A stretch of DNA of 35,233 nucleotides from JBFEYJ01 sp041562215 (GTDB lineage Bacteria; Pseudomonadota; Gammaproteobacteria; Thiohalomonadales; Thiohalomonadaceae): assembly GCA_041562215.1 (NCBI GenBank), contig JBFEYJ010000007.1, positions 1 to 35,233 on the forward strand, read 5' to 3'. This document shows positions 1 through 8,210 of this stretch, in pieces; the stretch's first letter is position 1, and each line of letters begins with the position of its first letter. The notes beneath the pieces are model-generated. The model was not told the origin of the DNA. It made no database searches and saw only the letters and a list, made by a program, of their open reading frames with translations. A program made the translations under genes and the position numbers.

Positions 1-46
1 CCGGCCAAACACCATCAAAACGCCGGTAATACAAGGAGCAAGTAGC

Positions 47-376
47 ATGTCACAATCTAATTTTGTTTATCCCCTACCCACCGACGATCTCACCCTCATC
101 AATAGCAGCCGCTGGCAGGTGCGTGAGGATGAAGACGAGTACGGCAACAATTCCGAACTTCCTATCCTGACTCAACTCTCCAACCTGTCCGATTTCATCA
201 CCGATAAACTCACCAAGGCGGAGGCGTTGTCGTGGGTGTTGCAGGGGGCGAAGCATTATCCCGAAAATGCCGATGCCGTGACGGCGATGGTCATTGCTGA
301 ATTGATCCATGAGGCGCTGGAAGCGAATGAGAAGCAGTGGGAGAAAATTCAGGAGGTCGTTAAGCAAGAGAGTTAA
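47..376 (+). CDS. Small acidic protein of unknown function
   Basis: This 109-residue soluble protein has no signal peptide and no membrane segment. It starts at an ATG 9-10 nt after an AAGGAGC ribosome binding site, which supports that start. The first third is rich in Asp, Glu and Asn, and the second half (about residues 55-105) looks mainly helical, with Ala/Glu/Lys-rich stretches such as ALEANEKQWEKIQEVV. I do not recognise the family. It converges on the transglycosylase gene, and the intervening 170 bases hold two palindromes. What lies upstream is outside the window, so operon membership is unknown. Coding status rests on the good ribosome binding site and a protein-like composition. 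Confidence 0.7.
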   Translation: MSQSNFVYPLPTDDLTLINSSRWQVREDEDEYGNNSELPILTQLSNLSDFITDKLTKAEALSWVLQGAKHYPENADAVTAMVIAELIHEALEANEKQWEKIQEVVKQES

Positions 377-450
377 GGCCAGCGGCTCGTTATACTCCGG
401 CAGTGATTGCTGCCGCAGTATTTCTCGTTCCATAAGGCGGAGTGATGTGG

Positions 451-511
451 GGTGCAGCCTGGCCTCACAAGAGGCTGCACCTTATGGCTAACCCTGGTCG
501 TAGGGTTAGCC
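451..511. repeat. Two tandem perfect palindromes between convergent genes
   Basis: The first palindrome has a 10-bp stem, GGTGCAGCCT at 451-460 with AGGCTGCACC at 472-481. The second has a 10-bp stem, GGCTAACCCT at 486-495 with AGGGTTAGCC at 502-511, and a 6-nt loop. Both would form strong RNA hairpins on either strand. They sit where transcripts of the small plus-strand gene and the minus-strand transglycosylase gene meet. Neither is followed by a T-run in the direction that would make a classic intrinsic terminator: an A8 run at about 526-535 lies after the second stem on the plus strand. A role in transcript-end protection or rho-linked termination is inference. Confidence 0.7.
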
Positions 512-546
512 TGGCCGTGCAAATTAAAAAAAAGTAACATATTTAT

Positions 547-2679
547 TTACGAAATTTCTCCGCCATCCTTTCCCTCGCCGGTGAGTTTTACGTAGGCCTT
601 GTAGCGATCACGGATCTGGCGCACGTAGTTCACCGGTTCCTGGCCACGCACATAACCATGGCGGGCCTTTTTGGCATAGGAATCTTTCGACAGCAGCAGC
701 ATGGCACGCTCCACATTGTCGAACCAGCGATCCGGATCCCACCCTTTTTGCCGCGCCAGCGTGCGAGCGTCGCGCACATGACCCAGTCCGGCGTTATAAG
801 AAGCGAGGGCAAACCAGGTGCGCTCGCTCATGGCCAGATCAGGCTCGAAACGTTGCATCAACCAGTCAAGATATTTAACCCCGGCATGAAGGCCGATCTC
901 CGGGTTATCGAGATCTTCCAGCTCCAGCTCGCGGGCAGTACGTGGAATGACCTGCATCAATCCCTTCGCCCCTACCCAGGATTTCGCCTTCGGATCAAAG
1001 CGACTCTCCTGGTACATCTGGGAGATCACAAGTCGCCAGTCGAAACCGTAGCGGTTGGCGTACTGGCGTGTCATCCCGTCGTAGGGGGAAAGTTCCCCTG
1101 AACGATTGCTGTCCGCGCGATCGTTCACGTGGCTCATGATCCGCTTGGCGTTACGGAAATATTTTCCGTAGGTGATGTTATAGAAAAGGCCGCGGTACTC
1201 CTTCTTGATAAAGGCATTGGCAGCTGCCAGCAATTTGGGATTGCTGCTGCGTATCGCCCACGCCTGATCACGCGGCACCCCAAGCGGGAAGGCGGTACGA
1301 ATGGTGTCGCGCCAGGTCAGTTCGATCTCAAGGATGTGGTTATCCGCAACGGTAAGGTCATACTCACCCGCGGCCACGGCGGCGATCAGCGCCTCGGTCT
1401 CCATGGTCTCTGGCGCTGCCTGAAGTTTGAAGCCGTATTGCGCACGCAGCGGTTCCAGGGTTTCCCAATAGCTGCTACTTCGGCGCACGGTGACGGTACG
1501 ACCGGCCAGCTCTTCCATACTTGCCAGGGGGTCATCTTGACGCGTCACCATCACTTCCGCCGCCTTGAGATAAGGCCGGGTGAAGCCGACGCCCTCCAGT
1601 TGCCGCTGTTCGGTCACGGTGAGGGAGGCAGCGATCATGTCGCCACGACCTTCCAGCAACCAGGGGACCAACTGCTCCCGATTGGGCGGCACCACCACCT
1701 CCAGTCTCAACCCCTGCTTTTCGGCAAACTTTTTAGCCAACTCATAATCGAAGCCAAGCAGCTCTCCTCGCCAGAGGAAATAGGTGGCTGCACTATTGCG
1801 GGTCAGCATACGCAGCACCCGCCGCTTTTTGAGAGCGGGCAGGTCATCACTGTGGGACCGCGCTTCTTCGGCCAGATGCTGGACACCAAGGAAGGCATTG
1901 AGCGCCTGCAGCAATTGGACATTACCCTTACGCACGCCAAAAGCGATGGAGCGAAGCCCACTGATATCCACAGCCGCCTTGATATCATCACGCACCGCCA
2001 AGTGGGAAGCGGCCAGGTTGCTATCGGCAACGGTTAAATCGTATTTCCCTTCGGCCACACCTTCTATCAGGCTGTCGGTGGCGATGGACTCGTCGACCAG
2101 AGTGATTGTAAGTGTCGGTTCACGCCGTTGAATACGCTTCAGACCGGCAAGAAAAGAGTCTGAGGCATGGACCGCCACACTTCTACCGGCCAGCCCATCC
2201 TTGTCTTGCAGTGGGTCCCCGGCCCTGGCAATGATCTGCTCACGGACATAGGCCACCGGGAGGGTAAAGGCGATCTTCGCCTTACGTTCGTCGGTGGCTG
2301 TCATATTGTCGGCAATAATGTCTCCCTTTCCCTCGATAAGCCATGGAAGTAGATCGCTATAGCGTTCCACATACACCATGCGAGCACGCAATCCCTGTTT
2401 TCCTGCGAATTTCTCCAACAACTCCCGCTCACTGTTTTGTGCCGCACCCTGACGTGGCAGGTGTTCGGCACCGGCGGGGTTACGCAGAGCCAGAATGCGT
2501 AATTCACCACGTTGACGCAAAGCATTGAGATCACCCGTTTCGATCTCCGGCAGCAACGGTGGTAGCACTGCTTTTGTCTCCACTGCGACAGTAGAGTCGG
2601 TTGGGGGTAGTGACTCATTGCATCCGGTAGCAACAAAGGTGATGAGAAATACTAGAATGCAGAACTTAAGTGTGCGCAT
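547..2679 (-). CDS. MltF-type lytic transglycosylase lipoprotein with two solute-binding domains
   Basis: This 710-residue envelope enzyme is predicted to cleave peptidoglycan between MurNAc and GlcNAc, forming the 1,6-anhydro product. A lipoprotein signal ends in VATGC (lipid-modified Cys20). Residues about 56-265 and 285-495 are two consecutive SBP_bac_3-like domains; each repeats the pattern 'L.WL.EG.GD.I' followed by 'T..R' and later 'YDLTVAD'. Residues about 530-690 form the SLT domain with catalytic Glu558 in QESRF, GLMQV at 573-577 and SYNAG at 627-631. E. coli MltF has one SBP domain and is about 518 residues, so this protein carries an extra sensor-like domain. The start has AAGGG about 8 nt upstream. 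DegV lies upstream on the same strand, 190 nt away, so co-transcription is possible but not shown. Confidence 0.93.
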   Translation of the reverse strand: MRTLKFCILVFLITFVATGCNESLPPTDSTVAVETKAVLPPLLPEIETGDLNALRQRGELRILALRNPAGAEHLPRQGAAQNSERELLEKFAGKQGLRARMVYVERYSDLLPWLIEGKGDIIADNMTATDERKAKIAFTLPVAYVREQIIARAGDPLQDKDGLAGRSVAVHASDSFLAGLKRIQRREPTLTITLVDESIATDSLIEGVAEGKYDLTVADSNLAASHLAVRDDIKAAVDISGLRSIAFGVRKGNVQLLQALNAFLGVQHLAEEARSHSDDLPALKKRRVLRMLTRNSAATYFLWRGELLGFDYELAKKFAEKQGLRLEVVVPPNREQLVPWLLEGRGDMIAASLTVTEQRQLEGVGFTRPYLKAAEVMVTRQDDPLASMEELAGRTVTVRRSSSYWETLEPLRAQYGFKLQAAPETMETEALIAAVAAGEYDLTVADNHILEIELTWRDTIRTAFPLGVPRDQAWAIRSSNPKLLAAANAFIKKEYRGLFYNITYGKYFRNAKRIMSHVNDRADSNRSGELSPYDGMTRQYANRYGFDWRLVISQMYQESRFDPKAKSWVGAKGLMQVIPRTARELELEDLDNPEIGLHAGVKYLDWLMQRFEPDLAMSERTWFALASYNAGLGHVRDARTLARQKGWDPDRWFDNVERAMLLLSKDSYAKKARHGYVRGQEPVNYVRQIRDRYKAYVKLTGEGKDGGEIS

Positions 2680-2869
2680 ATTGGATACCCTTAAATATGC
2701 ATAGTGATTTTGAGATCATCAGGAGGGAATAATAACAAAGAGAGGAGGGGGGGGAACTCAAGGCTGGCCAGCGACTCATTAATCGGACGCCGGGTTTTCA
2801 CTCGGAGTCCAATTGAATAATAGTGCCCGGCATTAGCCAATAAGTGAGCTCCCCCTTTTACGTCGAGGC

Positions 2870-3811
2870 TTATTCAGTATAAGAGAGAACGAAGCAGCCC
2901 GGCCCGACGTTGATCGCCGCTGTGGTGCTCATCATTGCCAGGAATGTCGGTACACCACGATCCTTGGCGTATGTGATGAACTCCTGGTATGCGTGTTCCT
3001 TCTGAATCTCACTCAGTGCCCCCGCATAACTCATTGTCACTGCATTAATCCCGAGGCCGTCATCAATAGCCTTTATGGCGTTACCGAAGATCTTTTCCAG
3101 GCCGCTAGTAAAGCCGAAGACCTTGTCCACTGCAGTGGTTTTTCCCTGGTATCCCTCAATGATTGGCTTGATGTTCATCGTCTTGCCAACCTGGTAGGTG
3201 AACCAATTGAGGCTATTGTCGCTCTTATCACCCCTGTTACCGGCGCGGTTTTTCAGGTGAAAGAGATCCTGGGGAAGGATGAAGGTGCGCACACGGTGAG
3301 TGAGCGGTTCCAGTTTCAACATCACATGTTCGATACTGGCATTCTCTTCCTTCAGAAGACGTACCGCCTCATAAACCAACACGCCGGGACCGGTGAAAAG
3401 ATTATTCGAATCCATCACCATGATGCGAAAGCGCCTCTCCAGTCCCTCTGCGCTCCGCAGCTCCTTGAATTTGGGCTGACTGACCCAAACCGCTTCGCGG
3501 ATGTTTTCGTAGAATTTGCTGCGGCTGGACATCATGGTGATGGCCAATACCTTATCAAAGTTCAATACCAGTTCTTTCTCGAGAATATTCGACATCTCTT
3601 GTGCCGAAACCGGTGTTGACTCGGCATCGAAACTTTTCGCCAGCACTCCCTGCTTGTAAAAATCAAGCGTTTTTCCCGGGTCACGATCATCAATGAGGAC
3701 CTTATCACCGAACCTCGTATAAAAAGGAAGGATACGTATGTTATTCCGGGTTAAAAATTCGTGAGGAAGGTCGCAACATGCATCAACGGCAACGCAAACT
3801 GAATCAGACAT
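2870..3811 (-). CDS. DegV family fatty-acid-binding protein
   Basis: This 313-residue cytoplasmic protein has the DegV fold, whose known members bind a single fatty acid (FakB proteins present it to the kinase FakA). Visible hallmarks are the N-terminal 'VAVDACCDLP' strand and turn, the lipid-site STPVS segment near residue 66, the 'ITMMSSRSKFYENIREAV' segment equivalent to the SSxLSGTY region, and a C-terminal 'GPG' motif in the last 15 residues. No FakA-like DAK2 kinase gene is in the window, so the partner is unknown. The Cys-rich N-terminus (three Cys in the first 13 residues) is unusual. The start ATG has AAGGA 10 nt upstream. Family assignment is firm; a physiological role is not. Confidence 0.88.
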   Translation of the reverse strand: MSDSVCVAVDACCDLPHEFLTRNNIRILPFYTRFGDKVLIDDRDPGKTLDFYKQGVLAKSFDAESTPVSAQEMSNILEKELVLNFDKVLAITMMSSRSKFYENIREAVWVSQPKFKELRSAEGLERRFRIMVMDSNNLFTGPGVLVYEAVRLLKEENASIEHVMLKLEPLTHRVRTFILPQDLFHLKNRAGNRGDKSDNSLNWFTYQVGKTMNIKPIIEGYQGKTTAVDKVFGFTSGLEKIFGNAIKAIDDGLGINAVTMSYAGALSEIQKEHAYQEFITYAKDRGVPTFLAMMSTTAAINVGPGCFVLSYTE

Positions 3812-3947
3812 AAATAAATTATCCTTAATTGTTTTTTTATGAAAATTACATCAAAGCGCCGAAGTAACAAACAGCGTCACTAAGGCAGTGTTCCGTACTG
3901 TACTGTGCAGTGTCGATGTTAGCTAAGGCGGGAGGCTGACCTGTTCT

Positions 3948-4426
3948 TTATGCATTTTTCCAGCCGCCGATTACGGTCATGATGGCAGCTGATATTTTAA
4001 CCAGAATCGGGTTCACCCATGGGTCATGGTTTCGCCCTTCAGCCTCCATGCCGTAGTAACAACAGTATGCATACAGCGTTTCATCTTTATTAGATAATTG
4101 CCATTACCACTGCCATTCCACAAACACTACCTGGAGATCACCTTACGGATAGATGACCTCATCTCCAGATCATACACATATTGTTTGCTGTTACCAGCAT
4201 GTTAACTTCCCCAATTTACGCCATCGGCTTGCCGACCCATTCCATAGTAATATCCACGGTGATATATCACCGAGTCTACTTTGTAGCGCCACGTGTAATT
4301 GTCCGTAATACTGGTCACACGCATGTCGTAACTCAGCTGATCCCATGTAGTTAATGGCTTCCGCCAGGCCGTGCTGGTAGTATGAAAATTTGGACCAATT
4401 CCCTCACATACTAATAAGACGACGTC
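3948..4426 (-). pseudogene. Possible decayed minus-strand gene in the 615-bp gap
   Basis: The gap between degV and the permease has no intact gene. Read on the minus strand, one frame is open from about 4426 down to a TAA at 4202-4204 and encodes protein-like sequence such as DNYTWRYKVDSVIYHRGYYY. The same frame continues with KQYVYDLEMRSSIRKVISR until a TAG at 4127-4129. In another frame, 4103-3948 is open for 51 codons, including CCYYGMEAEGRN and ending in VIGGWKNA before a TAA. There is no convincing start codon or ribosome binding site. I infer the debris of a former gene broken by two stops and a frameshift. I do not recognise the family, and chance open frames cannot be excluded. Confidence 0.35.
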
Positions 4427-5371
4427 ATGATTCTGTTTCGTTTCATCACTAATGGTCTTGCCCCGCTTACGCTACTTGGCGCTATCGTCGCCTATCTTGA
4501 GCCAACAACCTTTATCTGGCTCAAACCGTGGTTCCAGTGGTTGTTCTCTGCCACCATGTTCGCCCTTGGTGTGGTGCTTCAACCAACGGATTTGCGTGAA
4601 ACACTTACACGGCCCAAGGCGATCGGCCTGGGCGTACTGGCGCAGTATTCCATCATGCCGGCATTGGGTTTTGTAGCAGCAATATTGAGCGGCTTACCGC
4701 CGGCACTTGCACTCGGTTTTATCATTGTCGCCTGTGCCCCTGGCGCAATGGCGAGCAATGTCGTTGTCTATCTTGCCGGCGGTGCACTGGCCTACTCCAT
4801 TGCCCTGACATCGGTTGCCACTTTTCTATCACCATTGTTGACACCGGCGCTGGTGAAGTGGCTTGGTTCTGTCTATCTGGAGATCCCCTTCTGGCCGATG
4901 ATGCAGACCATTTTGCTCACGGTGCTGTTCCCTTTATTGCTTGGTCTTGGTGTACGCAGAGTGCTCCTGAGCCGGCGCCGCATGCATGACATCGCGGAAC
5001 AGGTTGCCCCTGCGGTGGCCTCGCTGGCGATCATCCTCATATGCAGCTATGCCGTGGCGGCCAATCAGGAGCGGCTGGCCAATGTGGGGGCTACCCTTGT
5101 GGCGGTTGTTATCATCGTCAACGCCATGGGGTATCTACTTGGTTGGCAGGCCGCACGGCTATTCGGCTTCGATGGCCGCCACCGTCTTACCCTCGCCATC
5201 GAGATCGGCATGCAAAATGCCGGTCTTGGGGTGGTGCTGGCACTGAAGCACTTTGAGCCGGAAACGGCCCTGCCGGGAGCGATGTTTGCGGTGTGGTGCA
5301 TACTCACCTCCGCCGGGGCGGCGGCCTGGCTGCGCAGGTCGAGGCATAAAGAGGCGGTGCTCACTCCGTAA
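4427..5371 (+). CDS. Bile acid:sodium symporter (BASS) family permease
   Basis: This 314-residue inner-membrane protein has about nine to ten hydrophobic helices. The family carries organic anions (bile acids, pyruvate, pantothenate and others) with sodium. Family marks are 'CAPGAMASNVVVYLAGG' at about residues 103-119, the crossover region with conserved Pro, Gly and Asn, and 'EIGMQNAGLGVVLAL' at about 260-274, the second characteristic discontinuous helix. It resembles the YocS/PanS-like bacterial branch, but the substrate cannot be read from sequence. It is a single gene: a 230-nt gap precedes hslV and the decayed region lies upstream. The start is the first ATG in frame; no strong ribosome binding site is present. 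Confidence 0.9.
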   Translation: MILFRFITNGLAPLTLLGAIVAYLEPTTFIWLKPWFQWLFSATMFALGVVLQPTDLRETLTRPKAIGLGVLAQYSIMPALGFVAAILSGLPPALALGFIIVACAPGAMASNVVVYLAGGALAYSIALTSVATFLSPLLTPALVKWLGSVYLEIPFWPMMQTILLTVLFPLLLGLGVRRVLLSRRRMHDIAEQVAPAVASLAIILICSYAVAANQERLANVGATLVAVVIIVNAMGYLLGWQAARLFGFDGRHRLTLAIEIGMQNAGLGVVLALKHFEPETALPGAMFAVWCILTSAGAAAWLRRSRHKEAVLTP

Positions 5372-5603
5372 TCTCAAAATAAAGTGTCTGGTGTCAGGAC
5401 AAGATATACCGGCTTTTCGTGGAGCAATTTGTTCTCAAGCCAATTCTTTTGCATTGCAATCGATTCCGTTTGCGGCTAGCCACGGGAATAACGTAAAAAA
5501 ACCTGATCCCAGTCAACAGTTGCCCGCAACCTCCTACCTCCCATGGGAATCCTCGAGCCGTATGATGTAAACTTCATTCCCCGGCTTTAATAGAGGCATA
5601 CCA

Positions 5604-6146
5604 GTGGAACAATACCGCGGCACTACCATCCTCGCCGTTAGGCGTGGCAATACTGTCGTCATCGGCGGTGACGGCCAGGTCTCCCTCGGCAACACCATAA
5701 TGAAGGGTAATGCACGCAAGGTCCGGCGACTCTACCGCGATCAGGTTATCGCCGGTTTTGCCGGTGGCACCGCCGATGCCTTCACCCTGTTCGAGCGCTT
5801 CGAGGCCAAGTTGGAGAAGCATCAGGGCAACCTCACCCGCGCCGCGGTGGAGATGGCCAAGGACTGGCGCACCGATCGGGTGCTACGCAAGCTTGAGGCC
5901 CTGCTGCTGGTAGCCGACAAGACGGCCACTCTGATGATCACCGGTAACGGCGATGTCATCGAGCCGGAGAACAACCTCATCGCTATCGGCTCCGGTGGCG
6001 CCTTTGCCCAGGCGGCGGCCACAGCGCTGTATGAAAATACCGAGCTGGACGCCCGTGCCATTGTCGAAAAAGGACTCATTATCGCCGCCGGGATCTGTAT
6101 CTACACCAACGACAATCTCACCATCGAAGCGTTGGACATTGCCTGA
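5604..6146 (+). CDS. hslV: ATP-dependent protease subunit HslV (ClpQ)
   Basis: HslV is the proteolytic subunit of the HslUV (ClpYQ) heat-shock protease, a double hexamer of threonine proteases in the cytoplasm. The start is GTG, 180 codons before the stop; the first six residues MEQYRG form the short propeptide and Thr7 would become the catalytic N-terminal Thr after processing. The body matches the family through 'GDGQVSLGNTIMKG', 'GFAGGTADAFTLFERFE', 'KDWRTDR.LR.LEA' and 'ITGNGD'. The length is normal (E. coli 176). hslU follows after about 28 nt, so they form an operon. I looked for a sigma-32 promoter (CTTGAA...CCCCAT) upstream and did not find a convincing one. Confidence 0.97.
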   Translation: MEQYRGTTILAVRRGNTVVIGGDGQVSLGNTIMKGNARKVRRLYRDQVIAGFAGGTADAFTLFERFEAKLEKHQGNLTRAAVEMAKDWRTDRVLRKLEALLLVADKTATLMITGNGDVIEPENNLIAIGSGGAFAQAAATALYENTELDARAIVEKGLIIAAGICIYTNDNLTIEALDIA

Positions 6147-6174
6147 ACCACTAACGACGAGTAGTGAAATGATC

Positions 6175-7524
6175 ATGTCGACCATGACCCCAAGAGAGAT
6201 CGTCCAGGAACTGGACAAACATATCATCGGCCAGGCCGGCGCCAAACGTGCTGTTGCCATCGCCCTGCGCAACCGCTGGCGCCGCAGCCAGGTGGATGCA
6301 TCCCTTCGTAACGAGATCACGCCGAAGAACATTCTGATGATCGGTCCCACCGGTGTGGGAAAGACCGAGATCGCACGCCGTCTGGCGAAACTGGCGAAGG
6401 CCCCTTTCCTCAAGGTAGAAGCAACCAAATTCACCGAAGTCGGCTATGTAGGCAGGGATGTTGAGTCAATTGTCCGCGATCTGGTGGACATTGCCATCAA
6501 AATGGTACGAGAGGAAGAGATGGCCAAGGTGCGGCACCGCGCGTATGAGGCGGCCGAGGATCGGATCCTCGATATCCTACTGCCTCCAGCGCGTAGCGGG
6601 AGCGGTATCGGCTTTGTCAATGAACCGCCAGCCCCCAGCGAGTCCGAATCCAGCACCCGGCAAAAATTCCGGAAGAAGTTGCGCGAGGGTGAGCTTGACG
6701 ACAAGGAGATCGAAGTCGAGGTCAGCGCCGCACCGATGGGTGTAGAGATCATGGCCCCTCCGGGGATGGAGGAGATGACCAGCCAACTGCAGGGAATGTT
6801 CCAGAACCTTGGTAGCCAACGCACCAAAAAAAGCAAGATGCGCATCAAGGATGCGCTGAAACAACTGGCCGACGACGAGGCGGCCAAGCTGGTCAACGAG
6901 GAGGAGATCAAGAGCCGTGCCGTCAATGCAGTGGAGCAGAACGGCATCGTCTTCCTCGACGAGATGGACAAGATCACCAGCCGTTCCGAGGCCAAGGGGG
7001 CGGATGTCTCACGTGAGGGTGTGCAACGTGACCTGCTGCCGCTGGTGGAGGGTTCTACCGTTTCCACCAAGTACGGCATGATCAAGACCGATCACATTCT
7101 GTTCATCGCCTCAGGGGCATTCCACCTCTCCAAGCCTTCGGACCTCATCCCAGAGCTGCAGGGTCGCCTTCCGATCCGCGTTGAGCTTGATGCCCTGGGT
7201 GTGGAGGAGTTCAAGCGTATACTCACCGAACCTGACGCCTCGCTCACCGAACAGTACCGGGCGTTACTGGCTACCGAGGGAGTTGAGCTGGTGTTCGAGG
7301 AGTCCGGCATCACACGCCTGGCGGAGATTGCCTGGCAAGTCAACGAAAGCACCGAGAATATCGGCGCACGTCGCCTGCATACCGTAATGGAACGTCTGCT
7401 GGAGACCATTTCCTATGAAGCGGCGGACAAGAGCGGGCAACGACTGGTTATCGACGATGCCTATGTGGACTCGCAGCTGCAGGCGCTGGCCTACGACGAG
7501 GATTTGAGCCGGTATATCCTGTAA
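6175..7524 (+). CDS. hslU: ATP-dependent protease ATPase subunit HslU (ClpY)
   Basis: HslU is the AAA+ unfoldase that feeds substrates to HslV. The Walker A motif GPTGVGKT is at residues 57-64, Walker B is in 'GIVFLDEMDK', the sensor/arginine-finger region includes 'SREGVQRDLLPLVEG' and 'LIPELQGRLPIRVEL', and the C-terminal tail DLSRYIL is the peptide that docks into HslV. The intermediate I-domain (about 110-240) is present. I chose the ATG at 6175 (MSTMTPREI), which aligns with E. coli HslU (MSEMTPREI); an in-frame ATG at 6169 adds two residues and is possible. The protein is 449 residues versus 443 in E. coli. Confidence 0.97.
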   Translation: MSTMTPREIVQELDKHIIGQAGAKRAVAIALRNRWRRSQVDASLRNEITPKNILMIGPTGVGKTEIARRLAKLAKAPFLKVEATKFTEVGYVGRDVESIVRDLVDIAIKMVREEEMAKVRHRAYEAAEDRILDILLPPARSGSGIGFVNEPPAPSESESSTRQKFRKKLREGELDDKEIEVEVSAAPMGVEIMAPPGMEEMTSQLQGMFQNLGSQRTKKSKMRIKDALKQLADDEAAKLVNEEEIKSRAVNAVEQNGIVFLDEMDKITSRSEAKGADVSREGVQRDLLPLVEGSTVSTKYGMIKTDHILFIASGAFHLSKPSDLIPELQGRLPIRVELDALGVEEFKRILTEPDASLTEQYRALLATEGVELVFEESGITRLAEIAWQVNESTENIGARRLHTVMERLLETISYEAADKSGQRLVIDDAYVDSQLQALAYDEDLSRYIL

Positions 7525-7807
7525 GGCCAATCACCCGCCGGTCATCATATTGAATAACCGGGCTTCAGGCACCACCTACAACGAGATTAATTATCGAATT
7601 AAGGCCTCTACACACCACCGCTTCACAGAGTGCGCAGTCGCAGAACCTTTAGCGATCATTCGCCGGAAGGACTCTGCTCTTGCCAACGTCAAGTGCAGAG
7701 TTGACGCAGCCGGTATCCGGTACGATCCGGCAATGTTCTCTCGGCCTACTCCGTACCTTAGTGGTGAGTAGCAACAACATTACGAATACAAGTAGAAGAG
7801 GAAGATC

Positions 7808-8167
7808 ATGAGCAAACACATTCCCACCGAGATCACCCTGCACAAAAGCAAACGCACCCTTGAGATCACCTTCGAGGATGGCCGGAGTTTCGAGCTGCCA
7901 TGCGAGTACCTGCGCGTCTACTCCCCCTCAGCCGAGGTCCAGGGGCATGGCCCCGGCCAGGAGGTGTTGCAGCTGGGCAAAGAGGAGGTAAACATTGAAA
8001 GGATCGAGCAAGTGGGCACATACGCCATCCAGCCGAGCTTCGATGACGGCCACAACTCAGGCATCTATGCCTGGGATACCCTTTATGATCTGGGTGTTAA
8101 TTACGAACAAAACTGGCAAAATTACCTCGACCGCCTGAAGGCGGCGGGACATGAACGTAAAGCGTGA
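7808..8167 (+). CDS. DUF971 family protein (GBBH-like N-terminal domain)
   Basis: This 119-residue soluble protein matches the DUF971 family, the small domain also found at the N-terminus of gamma-butyrobetaine hydroxylase. Visible marks are 'LEITFEDGRSFELPCEYLRVYSPSAEVQGHG', the family's L-x-F-x-DG...LP.E.LR..SPSAEVQGH signature, and the C-terminal 'FDDGHNSGIYAWDTLY'. Position between hslVU and ubiE is conserved in many gammaproteobacteria. No enzymatic activity is established for the stand-alone form; iron-sulfur or metal handling has been suggested for relatives and is not visible here. The start has a GAGGAAG ribosome binding site. It may be co-transcribed with ubiE, which begins 43 nt downstream. 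Confidence 0.9.
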   Translation: MSKHIPTEITLHKSKRTLEITFEDGRSFELPCEYLRVYSPSAEVQGHGPGQEVLQLGKEEVNIERIEQVGTYAIQPSFDDGHNSGIYAWDTLYDLGVNYEQNWQNYLDRLKAAGHERKA

Positions 8168-8210
8168 GTCTTCCGCACCCCACACACCTCACCATCATCA
8201 GGAGTACGGC

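Noticed and set aside
1129..2037. 302-codon plus-strand frame.
   Set aside because: It is antisense to the transglycosylase gene, rich in His and Gly as is typical of shadow frames, and has no ribosome binding site.
5480..5603. Sigma-32 (heat-shock) promoter upstream of hslV.
   Set aside because: CTCGAG and CATTCCCCGG fragments resemble parts of the consensus but the spacing (about 21 nt) is wrong.
5953..6174. Long upstream extension of the hslU reading frame into hslV.
   Set aside because: The extension is antisense-free but in another frame of hslV; homology to HslU begins only at the ATG near 6175.
7550..7771. 73-codon plus-strand frame between hslU and the DUF971 gene.
   Set aside because: There is no ribosome binding site, the start is TTG-like, and no domain is recognisable. 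The 283-bp gap looks non-coding.
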